DNA of 64,000 nucleotides from Peltaster fructicola (Eukaryota > Ascomycota > Dothideomycetes), in assembly GCA_001592805.2 (NCBI GenBank), contig CP051139.1:558001-622000 (forward strand), read 5' to 3'. Shown here piece by piece: positions 19,898 through 30,573 of the stretch; position 1 is the first letter of the stretch, and each line of letters opens with the position of its first letter. The notes under the pieces were generated by a model that ran no database searches, was not told the DNA's origin, and worked only from the letters and a program-made list of their open reading frames with translations. The position numbers and the translations under genes were made by a program.

Positions 19898-21825
19898 TCA
19901 GATCAACGCAATCCTGCGCTCGGCACTAGCTATGCCATTGTCAATCATTTGTCCATGCATGGCATCGCTAATGAAGACCTCGCTAATCAGCTGGAAGTCT
20001 CTCTCATCGTGTCTTCGCAGGACAAAGGGTACTTTGGCTTTTGTTATCATCCACAGCTCGTCGCCTGCTCGCGCACCTTCATAAGTGCATCGACCAACCT
20101 GTCCAGCTTCTGTGCTGAAGAGGAGGATATCGCTAGTGTCCACACAGATAGGCATGTACTTGGCCTCGCGCAGGCTGTCGATACATCTCCTCACAGCTTC
20201 TTCTTGTTCCTGTGATTTGTATTCGCGAGAGCGCATGACTTCCTGCATCCAAATGACTTCCTGGACTGTGGGAAGACATGGTTCCCGGTAGAGTTCCAGT
20301 TGTTGGATCAATTCTTTGGTCAGAGGCTCAGCGTTGGCGTCCCAAGTCATGTTACCAGCAGCCATGAGGAAGAAGCTGCGCACTCGTTCACTGAACTCTT
20401 GGCTGTCGACGCCGCCATTGTGCTGCATACTGAACCCCAAAGCTCTGAACAGAGATTCGAGGTCAAGCTTATGCTGCTGCTGCATGTTGAGACACCAGAG
20501 AGCGACTGTCGCCATGCCTGTCGCGCTCTCTCGTACGCTTGGAATCAGCCGCAACGAGAACGTTGCATTGATGACGGAACATCGTCGTCCGAACAGTATC
20601 AGGCGATCATCAATAACCTTCAAGTGAGATCTGTGATCTGCCACGCCGTATGAGAAGTCTGTCTGACCGCGGCGTAGGAGGATTGGCGCAGGCAATGGGC
20701 TGTCTTTGTGAGTACTTGCGTTCGCTGTAGCAACGATAAGGCCCTGGAAAGTTCGAGAGCCCTTTCTGAAGTCGGGTATCCAGCTGATCTCAGAAGGCGT
20801 GAAGGACAGGACAGAGGCGAATGGCAACTCTTGCAAAGTCAAGATGGTGAGTTCTCTGCTGAGCTGCTCGAACGAGGAACGCGGGTCCGGAATCCATGAG
20901 CCACTGACTAATCCATACATGGCCAAGAAGATGTCTCTGGGATGCGTGGCGTCCATAGCTCGACTGAGGAGGTTCAGCCATAAGACAAGCCAATTCGACG
21001 CCCCGTGCTGTAGTTCGCCGTCAATCTTACAGATCGCTGAGACATAGTCGCTTCTGTACCGCGTAGCATGGGTACCAAGCCTTACAAGATGCTCGTCACC
21101 CTGATTGAGAGCCCTACCTTTGAACGCATGCTGCTGCAGCTTTGCAGCTATGCAAGCCACGGCCTTCACATCAAGCAGCTGGCCATTCAGCAGCATGTAA
21201 GCGTTTGATACGACAACTTCCTGCATGACCCAGGCCCTTCGGAGATATCTCCTGTTAGAGCAGAAGTCGTAGAAAGCTAGAATAGACTCGACAGACACTC
21301 GTGTACCATCTCGTGCCTTGAGTGTATCGCCATCTCTGGACAGTTCCTTCGATATCCACTGCTCGGCAGACTTGTACAGCTCCACGACGTGTTTGAATGT
21401 CCCGTCGTCGACACCGACCCAGCAGTAGACTCGTTGTGCCCTTGTGTATATCATGGTCATTAGCGAGATCTGCTCGCACTTTTCGTCGAAGTCGTTCTGG
21501 TTGATGCAAAGAGCGTCGATCCATAGTTGAGTCTTGAACGCGGCGAGAGCCTCTAAAGCTTCATACAGGTTTCGAGCTGTTCTTGAATTAGTTTCGTCTG
21601 ACTTGGATAAGACTTACTGATCCGAGTACGATAACCATTGACGATGATCTGCTTGTGTTCGCTGTATGAGCTGTCCCAAGCTTCTATCGGACTACCCCAA
21701 GTGTATGATAAAGCATCATATGTGCAGTCGAACACGCTGTACGTCTTGAGTACAATGCATAGCGGCTTGGTATATTTGATCGTTGCCAGACGGATCATGA
21801 ATTGCGATAGTGGCGTGTACAACAT
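19898..21825 (-). CDS. HET-domain protein (heterokaryon incompatibility type)
   Basis: Exons 21825..21618 and 21576..19898, with a 41-nt intron (GTAAGT donor, ACTAAT branch, AACAG acceptor, phase 1); 628 residues. The HET domain fills the N-terminal 200 residues: YDALSYTWG, then VNGYRTRI-T-RNLYEAL across the junction, LWIDALCINQND, and SLMTMIYTRAQRVYCWVG. These are the three conserved HET blocks. The rest has no recognised partner domain (no NACHT, ankyrin or WD repeats), as in many stand-alone HET proteins with a DPRD-like middle (RDIFLAMYGLVSG). HET proteins can trigger cell death on non-self recognition; whether this one does is unknown. Confidence 0.93.
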
Positions 21826-22483
21826 GGTTGATGACAAGGTGAGAGCGCGGCGCCTGCGTCAGGTATCATGGACTACAACAATGCTGGAGGCCGCTCATGA
21901 TGTCAGACTCATGCGAGTACATGATGCGAGCAGGACTAGCATCAATAGCTTCGGTATCTCAGACAGCCATTGTCTGTCGAAGAAGCACATCGATTGTCAG
22001 TAAGCTCAAGGGGCCACACTAGCTAGAGGCCCGTGCCCACAACTTGGCATAGCTTTCGCCGGTGGCTGGCATGCTTCTCCCTCTTGCATCAATACATTGC
22101 GCCGGATGGCGTCGCACATCTTGGTGTCTTCGAGATGCCTCACCGTCCTATTTCGTCTTTCAAGCCCTCCAGTAAGCGTTCGCCGATTCATGGTCTATAC
22201 GGAGCCGGGTCCCACACTCCACGCGGCGCTTGAGTAAGCATCCACCAACCAGTGATCTATGTGGGACCTCACTCCATCCAACGGCGTACAGTAGCAGAGC
22301 AAACATACCCAGACTGCGACACTGAGTCATCTGTCATCGTCACAATATTCGCCAAGACGTGTGATCCGCTGAGCAACTCCAGCGGCTGTAATTGTATGCA
22401 AAGCACTGCGACCTCACAGCTCCGAAGACGGCAATCCGCTACAGCTTACACGTCTTGCGTGTTCTGTACAACAGTCCTTAAGT
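21826..22483. other. Intergenic upstream of HET gene
   Basis: About 660 bp; only short overlapping frames. No repeat or RNA gene seen. Confidence 0.5.
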
Positions 22484-23540
22484 ATGGCTGACCAGGCGTG
22501 GCAGAGCACTGCAGGAGCGCAGCTATCCCTTGTTCGCCTTGTAATATCTCCACTTCATCTGGGTGCTCGAGAAGTCCTCGTCCGCACGAAGGCAGTCTTG
22601 CTCTACATCCCTATCTTCTCGCCTCGCAGCACGATCCAAGATACCCGACGGAGACCTCTCACGGTCTCATCTCGTGCCGCGATGGTACTGGTAACATAGA
22701 AGACGCTGTTCTAGGCTTGAGTTGGAAGGCAAGTGACAAGGTCCTCACTCATTCAAACAACTGGGCTGTAGGCTTCGATGTCAGGAGCTTCAATCCACCG
22801 AGATCCATCGACAGCGATACGGTGCAGGGTACATTGCCTCGCGAATCGATCTGGAGAATGGCACAGCTAATCCTAGCGCTGGAAGGCCTCACGGCGTGAA
22901 GATATCCACCTTGTCCACTGCCGGTGTGACCGCATAGCGCTCTCCAATGCACAATCCCCTCCCCATCGAGCGTGGTCGACGGTCATCACGCAGGATGCTA
23001 GAGGTACGAGCTGTTTCGCGAGCATGGTAGGACGAAACCTGACCTGTCGATCTGGATGCTGACTATTGAGTAGTGCACGCACAACCTGTGCCAGGGTGAT
23101 TGCAAGTCCGCCCTCGGGCGGATAGTTCGAGACAGTAAAACAACTTGGCGCCAGACATTGATCAAGTATTGCTCAAACCCAGACTGGTAAGCTGAAGCCC
23201 TGGAGGAGACGCACAGATAAGACGCAGACATCGGTCTAGGAGTTGTTGCAGGACACAGCATTGAGAACACGCTCAAGGCATTCCGCAGAAGGAGACTTGT
23301 GTCCTCCATCGGCATGCTCGAAGCGCAAACAGTCAAGATACGTTTGGTGTCATGCCTGACATGTCATACGGACCCAAGACTAATGAATTGATCGTCTTTG
23401 CCGACGGAGTATCCGCTGACTCAAACGGCAGCCCAGAGGCATATTGGGACAGGCAGCATGTAATGCTCGAGGACCAAGTAGTCTTTGTGCAGGAACACGA
23501 TCCACATCCTCTGATTGCGCAGACATTCAGATTCGAGTAG
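22484..23540 (+). other. Coding-like patch, no coherent gene model
   Basis: Several plus-strand segments have protein-like composition but lie in different frames. They are 22484-22699, 22700-22899 (contains SNNWAVGFDVRSFNPPRSID), 22897-23060 (contains DIHLVHCRCDRIALSNAQS and ITQDARGTSCFASMVGRN) and 23272-23540 (contains FGVMPDMSYGPKTNELIVFA and EAYWDRQHVMLEDQVVFVQE, ending TAG). The last segment is the best and looks like the C-terminal exon of a real protein. I could not connect them with good splice signals. It could be a spliced gene that I fail to model, or a decayed gene. No family recognised. Confidence 0.3.
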
Positions 23541-23710
23541 ACCCTAGAAGCCTGCAAGATATTGCAGACACTGGGTAAACCTTGTTGAATTGTGATGAGC
23601 ATAAATTAGGACGACGTTCGTCTCCTCTGTACTCGAGTCTCGCTATCAAAATCGTTGTATACTATGCAGTCCAGCTTCACTCCTGACTACTTGGTTCGAT
23701 CACGGCTTTA

Positions 23711-25119
23711 TCAATGCCAAGTCTTCTGCGCGAGCAATGCAACACTCGCCGCGATCAATTGACCAAATGCAAAAGCAGTTCCCCAATCGCTTTCAACAGC
23801 GTAAATAGCAGTCGCCAACCAAATGATAGCAATCCCAAGAGCAATATATGTAGCGCCACACCAAAGGTTCCATGCCATACGCTTCAAATTCCAGCCGAGC
23901 GTGACATATACACCACGAACCTCTCTTGGCCGATCAAGCCCTTGGGCATCGGTCGGAATGGACTGAGCGTGTTAATTAGACCTCCAAGGAGAATAGAGTA
24001 CGGCATACGATCTTTCCTGTGTACACAAAGCTCTCCTGTAGCAGCCCATCCATTAGAAAACTTCTTGTTCGAGCTCTGCTTGGTCTCTCGAGACATTCTC
24101 GCAACCAATGCTGCCTTCGTAGACCTTCTCTTCTCTTGAAAGCCTTCTTGACCATCTCCCCAATGCAATCCACACCGAATTCCTGCTGGGTCAAACACCC
24201 CTGTGAATGATTAGGCTCGCCATCACAGGTGAAACCAAAATGCGACTCAAACTCTGAAGGTCCACTGTCTATTACTGTCTGCGCGGCAGTCTCGATGGTA
24301 TGCGAATCGAGCCTGATCACATTGATGAGGATCCGATCGTTGCAGAGGACATCGTCGAACCAAAACTATACTGGTCAGCGTGGTCATATAGACTTTTCCA
24401 CTCACCTCGACTTCCTCAGCCGTCTTGATCTCGAAACACCACAGCCATTTCTTCCACGAGCCAACATGAGTGTATAGCGCATCATTCATGGCTTGCATGA
24501 CTTCCTCAGCCGTGCCTTGCGCCACCTCAACAATGTTGAATCGCACACGACCAGACTCTGTAACTCTTTGCCTAGTCATTTCTTGCCTATGTGGCCAAGC
24601 GACCTTCACCCTGACTGCATAGTCCTGCGAGCGCAATCTGAAGCAAATGAAGCAGGTATTGCAGCTGTTGACCAAGCCGAGTGGTTGATCGTCCTCGGAC
24701 AGCTTCTGCCTGTCTCTGGTGTGACGTGTTTCTATATCAGATTGAGCATCTCCTGATGGAATGACAGTCGCTGAAACATCACTCAGCTGTATCGCGTTGG
24801 CAGAATCATTGTCTGCTGAACATGGAGCTTGACATGAACCACTGTTCTTGAATTGCTCCGATTGCATCTTGCTTCGCTCGCGGGCTCTGCGTTTGTACCG
24901 GTCAGATTCGAATCCAAGAGCACGCATATTTTTACGCAAGTGCGCACGCAACGGAGGTTGTGGTAATGGTGGTGGCTGAACACGAGGAGTAGAGAGAGTC
25001 GCTGGCTCGTCGCAGTCTTGCTCTTTGGTATCCATGATTTCAAGGTGTCGAGGGATCGCGACATCAAAGGTGAGCTTGGATATAGGCGATCCTCCAAAAG
25101 AGGCCGCACATGAGCTCAT
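23711..25119 (-). CDS. Membrane protein of unknown function with apparent frameshift in last exon
   Basis: Proposed exons 25119..24406, 24365..24236, 24200..23711. Intron 1 is 40 nt (GTGAGT donor, ATAG acceptor, phase 0) and gives TAEEVE-FWFDDVL. Intron 2 would be only 35 nt (CCTAATC branch, TTCACAG acceptor), so its donor is uncertain. The N-terminal part is Pro-rich then basic (KRRARERSK). The middle has FICFRLRSQDYAVRVKVAWP. The C-terminal exon reads DPAGIRCGLHWGDGQEGFQE, KFSNGWAATGELCVHRKDRM and SILLGGLINTLSPFRPMPKG, then VTLGWNLKRMAWNLW and two hydrophobic helices (ALGIAIIWLATAIY; FAFGQLIAASVALL) to TGA at 23711-23713. Between ERFVVY and VTLGWN the frame shifts by two bases at TATATG (about 23906-23912). 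This is a sequencing error or a decayed copy. Family unknown. Confidence 0.6.
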
Positions 25120-25629
25120 GCACCCATACCCTACCAACTGCTTTCTCAAGTATACCTACGTATTTGTGATAGCTGAGTGGAGTAACCTGATAAGCAATAA
25201 GTCATAGTGCAGTGCTTGACCTTTCATGAGCCGGTTGATAGTGAATGCAGTCGGTATGAACCCGGACTTGCATCTTCGTCACGTAAATGACGAACCTATA
25301 CAGTCACCCTCGAGTCCTGAGTCTGGCAGGTTGCTTCGCTCCAAGATCTGGTTGCACATGTTGCCAGCTCTGGCTCGTAGATCACGTAGACCCAAACGAT
25401 ATATGCGTCTACTGTGTGAGGTAGAGGTCCCAGTGATGGATGGTTGCATGAGTCATTCATCAGAAAGTGTCCACGTCCACAACCGCATTGCTTTCTCAAA
25501 AGAAGGACTGTCTACCCACCATCGAGCTTTCCACTCATATATCGACGTGCTCGGTCACTCCCATAGATACTTGCAGTTGTCGCCATAAACGCGAGATCTG
25601 GACGGCGACAACAAAGCAATCCTACTCAA
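25120..25629. promoter_or_regulatory. Divergent promoter interval before eIF2B delta
   Basis: 510 bp between divergent starts. No gene or repeat supported. Confidence 0.45.
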
Positions 25630-27039
25630 ATGTCAGCAGCATCTACAGTCGCTGAGACTGCCAAGACAGCAGAGGATAAGCTCTCCCCTGCAGAGCTGAA
25701 AAAGCGAGCAAAAGCAGAGAAGCAAGCTAGAAGAGCGGCACAGAAAGAGCAGTCAGGCGCCAGCGACAACGCACCTTCAAGCTCAACAGCACCATCAGAC
25801 AATGCAGGACCACCCACCACCGAGCCGAGACAGAAGCAAGCCCCGAGGAAGGCTCCAGAGCAGGAGAGTGCGCAGGACAAGCGAAAGGAGAGCGGTTCAC
25901 AGCGAGCGACACTACCCACGAGACGACGACTGTCGCATGGTGCCCAGAAAGATGCGCCTGTGAAGATCAAGAGAGAAGAGAAGAGAGTTGAGCTGTTCAG
26001 CCACTTGTATTCACAGCCACGAAGACATACCCTCGAGAGCACTCCCAAGGACATACATCCTGCAGTGATAGCAGTGGGTCTTCAAATGAGCACCTATGCT
26101 ATCTGTGGCAGTACAGCACGTTGTGTAGCAATGCTACTTGCCTTCAAGGAAGCGATACTATCATACAACACGCCTGTAGGCACATCGCTGGCACGGCATC
26201 TCACTTCACACTATCTCAGCCCTCAGATCGAGTATCTGAAGTCCTGCCGGCCTATATCAGAGTCCATGGGTAATGCTATACGGTACCTCAAGAAGCGCAT
26301 CATCGAGATCGATCCTAGTGTCGACGACCACGTTGCCAAGAATGGCTTGTGCGAGGACATTGACAATTTCATTCGTGAACGCATCACGATCACTGACCAG
26401 GCCATCGCAGAGACGGCCAGTAAGCAAATCAAGAACGGCTCTGTTGTGCTCACCTATGCGAAGAGCTCGCTGGTGGAAAAAACGATCCTACAAGCATTGG
26501 CGGATGGCATCAAGTTCAGCGTGATCATCGTCGACTCACGACCGCTTCACGAAGGCAAGGCCCTGGCTCGATCACTGATGCAATACGGACTGCAGGTCAA
26601 GTACGTTCCGTTATCTGGTGCAGCGCATGCTGTGAAGGAGGCTTCAACAGTGCTACTCGGTGCTCACAGTATGCTTTCCAACGGCAGACTGCAATCACGT
26701 ATAGGAACTGCTACAGTGGCTATGCTGGCTCGAAAAGCAGATGTGCCCGTCATTGTCTGCTGTGGCTCCATCAAGTTCAGTGGCAAAGTCGCCCTGGACA
26801 GCATCGTGTTGAATGAGGTTGCTCCCTCTGAGGAGCTGCTGATCGATGAGGCCTCAACGCAGAGCAGTGATAATGAGAAAACAATCCATGCTTGGCGAGA
26901 TATCCAGAATCTGCAGATCCTTAACCTCATGTACGACATCACACCTGCAGAGTACATACGCATGGTCATTTGCGAATACGGCAGCCTGCCGTCAAGCTCT
27001 GTGCCGGTGGTACATCGACTTGCCAATGAAGGAGATTAG
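25630..27039 (+). CDS. GCD2: Translation initiation factor eIF2B subunit delta (GCD2)
   Basis: Regulatory subunit of the eIF2B guanine-nucleotide exchange factor; it senses phosphorylated eIF2 in general amino acid control. Single exon, 469 residues. The first 110 residues are low-complexity, Lys/Ala/Gln-rich (KKRAKAEKQARRAAQK), as usual for delta subunits. The alpha/beta/delta core starts near residue 120 (VELFSHLYSQPRR...IHPAVIAVGLQMS). It includes GSVVLTYAKSSLVEKTI, FSVIIVDSRPLHEGKALARS and VLLGAHSMLSNGRLQSRIGT, and ends with NLMYDITPAEYIRMVICEYG. The GSVVLTY and YDITP motifs are diagnostic. The acidic window SSDNEKTIHAW is a small insert. Role in the same translational control network as RACK1/CPC2. 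Confidence 0.96.
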   Translation: MSAASTVAETAKTAEDKLSPAELKKRAKAEKQARRAAQKEQSGASDNAPSSSTAPSDNAGPPTTEPRQKQAPRKAPEQESAQDKRKESGSQRATLPTRRRLSHGAQKDAPVKIKREEKRVELFSHLYSQPRRHTLESTPKDIHPAVIAVGLQMSTYAICGSTARCVAMLLAFKEAILSYNTPVGTSLARHLTSHYLSPQIEYLKSCRPISESMGNAIRYLKKRIIEIDPSVDDHVAKNGLCEDIDNFIRERITITDQAIAETASKQIKNGSVVLTYAKSSLVEKTILQALADGIKFSVIIVDSRPLHEGKALARSLMQYGLQVKYVPLSGAAHAVKEASTVLLGAHSMLSNGRLQSRIGTATVAMLARKADVPVIVCCGSIKFSGKVALDSIVLNEVAPSEELLIDEASTQSSDNEKTIHAWRDIQNLQILNLMYDITPAEYIRMVICEYGSLPSSSVPVVHRLANEGD

Positions 27040-28080
27040 CCTTAACGATACCATTACTATAGGCCATCTTGTAGTACGATACATCGCAGTGCTAACCAAA
27101 TCAAATCAATGCCTTCAAGCAGCTGGTTATGGTTATCCCAAAGAGATGCGACTCGATCGAAGTCCTCGCCCTCAATGGTCGTTGGTATTGAACCTTGAGA
27201 GGCATCGTCCTGATAGTATCCTCCCAGCTAACGACCGTCTCGACGTGCAGTGGTTCTCGACAGCGTGGTAGTAGCCTCCAGAGCTACCCACAGCTCAACC
27301 CAACGCGCAGTACTAGAATCCCACGCCTCGCTAATTGGGCACTACAGAGGAGCGGTCTGCTTGTCAAACATGTCTGCTGTTCAGGTAGCCCTGGGCTGTG
27401 ACTGAGGACTCTCACTGCCCAACTGATGCACTTCGGAGTCGACAAATGGACGCGCTTGACGACTTGTTCTAACCTGGATATGACTCTTCCTTGAGACGAT
27501 GCCAAGAGTGTTTGCCACTGTCAAGCCCAACATCGTTGGCGAGGCCCATACCTTCATCTCATCAATGTATGTCCATGGCTCCACAAACGTGGTACCTCCT
27601 TCATCACACCCTATGATGATGTGTCATGGCATGCGAGCAGGCAGAGGTGGTCTGTCATGGCCGAAGCGACACCGCCATGTAGCTCAATTGGCACATGTAG
27701 AAATGATGTATGCGTTTTCATGCAGGATGACTCCACCTCCGGTGTAGATAGCACTCTGGAGCAAAAGTCGAAGTATGCATTGCACGTCCGACTTCTTCCT
27801 TGGAATGACATGTGATAACGATTGCCGTTGTTGTGGCATTGCATGGTATCAGTAGGCTAGTGCTTGTCCCGTACACGAGTAACACCGAGGTGACAGCGAA
27901 GCAATCAGTGACGAACCTGTTAAAGGACATGAGTAGGCACAGTCAACAGGAAGGGGAGTGTCAGTCGTCCTTCCCGAAGCGCGCTAAACAGGGATATTAC
28001 ATACGCAGCTGGCATAGTAATGGTGTTGCTAAGAGGGAAATGCTCCGACCTGGATTGCGACCAGGCAGCTTACCACCCAT
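27040..28080. other. Gene-poor interval, one weak minus-strand coding-like segment
   Basis: 1.04 kb. On the minus strand about 27538-27610, a short open stretch reads IIGCDEGGTTFVEPWTYIDE followed by MK and a GTATGG donor-like site. It looks protein-like but has no clear partner exons. No RNA gene or repeat recognised. Confidence 0.35.
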
Positions 28081-29772
28081 CTATACATGATTATCGTGTA
28101 AAGCTTCATGCGGCGCAGGCCGCTGGGATAGCGATGATGTATCCACGTTGTCCGACAATCCTCGTGCACTGTCATCATCTGGTCTGTGATCAAGAGCTTG
28201 TGCTTCTTCTCTCTGGTTTTCATGCTGCCCTTCTGTGTGACCCGCGATCTGCGGAGATTGATCTTGGTCTTGGTGGGCTCCAGGCATGCTAGCCAAGATC
28301 TCATCAAGAGCTGACTGCGCAGCAGCTTTATGTCGCTCTGTTTCGCGCGATTGAAGGTTGAAGGCTACAGCCTCCAGCGTTTGTCCAGTCGCACTCACTG
28401 GTCGTGAACCTCTTTCGGTGGCATCGGGTATTAGGATATCGGACGGCGTCTCGTCATCGAGCTGAGACCGCAGGGTGTTCAGCCATGTCTCAACTCTCTG
28501 TGAGCCTTGAGGATTCGGTGATTTGGGTATCGGCGAGAACAATGTTCGATTAAGCATGTAATGGCTGCTGATCTGTGCACCCGCGATGCCCACTGCCGAT
28601 CCAGGGTCGTAGGTTGTGGGCTCGGTCACATAGTATATGCCACTCGATTCCCCAGTAGGATCCTGAGATGTCTCTGATCCATGGTCCGCGCCCGTAAGAC
28701 GTGGATCTGTGATGTATTGATCGGGGTTCAATTCTAGAACCAAGCAGCGTTCATATGCAACCAGGACTGCATCGTCGGCTTGTCGCAGAGCATCACGGAG
28801 CTCTTCTTGTCGTGCTGAATATGTTGCGTCGGTGCGACGTGCATATCCAGGGCTGACCGGCCGTTCTTGCTCTGTCAACAGCTCCCACCTGCCATGTTCT
28901 TCGTTCCTTTCTGCCTCCACTTCCAGGAACTCTTCCATGAGAATGCGTCGATCGCCGAGTTTTTCGAGAAACTTGTCGATCTCGCTGTCGACAGGCTGCG
29001 GCATATTGTCTTGCTGCAGGCTATGCCGACTCTCGTCTGATATGACACTGAGCTTTTCATCTTCCTCGTCGACCAGCCGGTGTCGCAGTTTGAGCAACAC
29101 TCTGTCAAGCCTTGCTTCAAGATGCTGTACAGTCGATTCACGCTTGGATACATCTGCTCTGTAGTGTTTGAGCTCCGCAAGCTGGTTGTCGTAGGCCGAT
29201 CTGTCAGATCGCAGAGTGTCTAGACCACGCCGAAGCTCATCGTCGTCAGGCATGCCCTTCTGCCGCGCAAGCAGCAAATCATAAAACAGGTTGATAGACT
29301 CCTGTAGATACTCCAGCTTCGACTTCTCGATGGACTCCTGGTGCGCAAGTACTGCTCGCGATCTAGACAAGGCCGTCCTCTTCAACCGCAGCGCTTCGCC
29401 CACTTTCTCCAACCTTTTAAAGTATGCATTCGTCTGCCCCTTGGAAAGTCGTGGGCTTGACGGAAACTGGTCGATTGGTGTTTGCTCTACCAGGCTATCT
29501 CTAACCGTTGATGGAGGTTCCAAAAACTTCACCGTTGTGAGCCTTCTCTTTGGCACCGGGTCACTGCCACCTGGCGAGTCACTGTTATCATACATCGCCT
29601 CTCGGTGCAAAGGTGACACCCATTCGAGACTGCGGTCAGCCTCACCTTGAGGGCTTAAGGGCGGTGATGTCGGAGTGTTGCCATGGTACGTTTCCTGCTG
29701 GCTCAACATTCTGGTCATCAAGGGTCGTCTCTGCTGCTGCCTCTGCGAGTCTGCCGGAGGAGGAGTGCCCAT
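28081..29772 (-). CDS. Coiled-coil protein of unknown function
   Basis: Single exon, 563 residues, ATG at 29772. No catalytic or named domain recognised. Residues 1-110 are disordered (Gln/Arg/Pro-rich, with a SPPLSP motif). Residues about 112-300 are predicted coiled coil with heptads: AYFKRLEKVGEALRLKRTAL, SIEKSKLEYLQESINLFYD, then LEARLDRVLLKLRHRLVDEE and DKFLEKLGDRRILMEEFLEV. A shorter helical block follows (RQEELRDALRQADDAVLVAY). The C-terminal 200 residues are disordered. The architecture suits a structural or cytoskeleton-associated scaffold; this is inference from composition. Confidence 0.8.
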   Translation of the reverse strand: MGTPPPADSQRQQQRRPLMTRMLSQQETYHGNTPTSPPLSPQGEADRSLEWVSPLHREAMYDNSDSPGGSDPVPKRRLTTVKFLEPPSTVRDSLVEQTPIDQFPSSPRLSKGQTNAYFKRLEKVGEALRLKRTALSRSRAVLAHQESIEKSKLEYLQESINLFYDLLLARQKGMPDDDELRRGLDTLRSDRSAYDNQLAELKHYRADVSKRESTVQHLEARLDRVLLKLRHRLVDEEDEKLSVISDESRHSLQQDNMPQPVDSEIDKFLEKLGDRRILMEEFLEVEAERNEEHGRWELLTEQERPVSPGYARRTDATYSARQEELRDALRQADDAVLVAYERCLVLELNPDQYITDPRLTGADHGSETSQDPTGESSGIYYVTEPTTYDPGSAVGIAGAQISSHYMLNRTLFSPIPKSPNPQGSQRVETWLNTLRSQLDDETPSDILIPDATERGSRPVSATGQTLEAVAFNLQSRETERHKAAAQSALDEILASMPGAHQDQDQSPQIAGHTEGQHENQREEAQALDHRPDDDSARGLSDNVDTSSLSQRPAPHEALHDNHV

Positions 29773-30573
29773 TGGGACAGCGAGGAACTCGAAACCTGGT
29801 GTACATTCCTACTCGCCTTGAGCAGATCAGTGGTAGGATGCGTACAACTGTTCATAACTAGAGCCCGAGCCTGTGTTGTTGGTAAACCCTCGCCTCGTTT
29901 GATTTAGTGGCGCTGGGACAGTCCTGTGCGAAGAGAGTTTGTTTGATTGTGCGACACAATATAATTGCCAGCCGAAACGGTGGTAGGGAAGGGAACTTGC
30001 CAGCGATAAGGCTGGCAGTACCACAGGAGTGTCGTCGTGTCGGCAGCAGGCAGCTTAGTTGGCTAGATCGATAATTAAGTGGAGAGCCGCCTCATGAACG
30101 GCAGCACCATTTAGAGCTTGAAATGATTCATCATCATCATCAACAAGCACTGCCCATAAGCACAATCCTGCCTTACGTGCCTCTGATCCTTCTGCAGTGT
30201 ACATATCAGCCACGAGCGCATGAGCCTTGTATCTGCCTGAAACTTGCTGGACCATGACTCCGCTCTGCATGACGGTCTCTGTGTCACAAGTCTAGGACAA
30301 CCCCATTACGAAGATGTGCCGGTATCTTCACCTTCCATCTGCACGAGAGAGCGAGGACTCGTCGATCAACCCGATGGTGTGTGGGGTGTAACGTGGACGG
30401 CACTCTGATACTTGCTACATCTCAGCCTCGTCCGCTTTGTGGTTCTCGACTTGCTGCCCCTCAGCGCGAGGCCTCAGTATTTAGATCATTGTGCCGGCGC
30501 CAACCTTTGACTCTGCCTGGACTTCCCACTTCTCTCAGCGTGGCTCACTGTACTGTCATAGCCATTGGTGACT
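29773..30573. other. Divergent interval between coiled-coil and DUF6590 genes
   Basis: 800 bp. A 71-codon minus-strand frame with ATG at 30270 (30055-30270; contains ALVADMYTAEGSEARKAGLC and DDDDESFQALNGAAVHEAAL) is protein-like but unsupported by neighbours; it could be a small gene or exon. Otherwise promoter sequence. Confidence 0.4.

Noticed and set aside
19898-25119. Transposon or virus-derived element in the HET region
   Set aside because: No terminal repeats, target-site duplications, reverse transcriptase, integrase or transposase motifs were seen.
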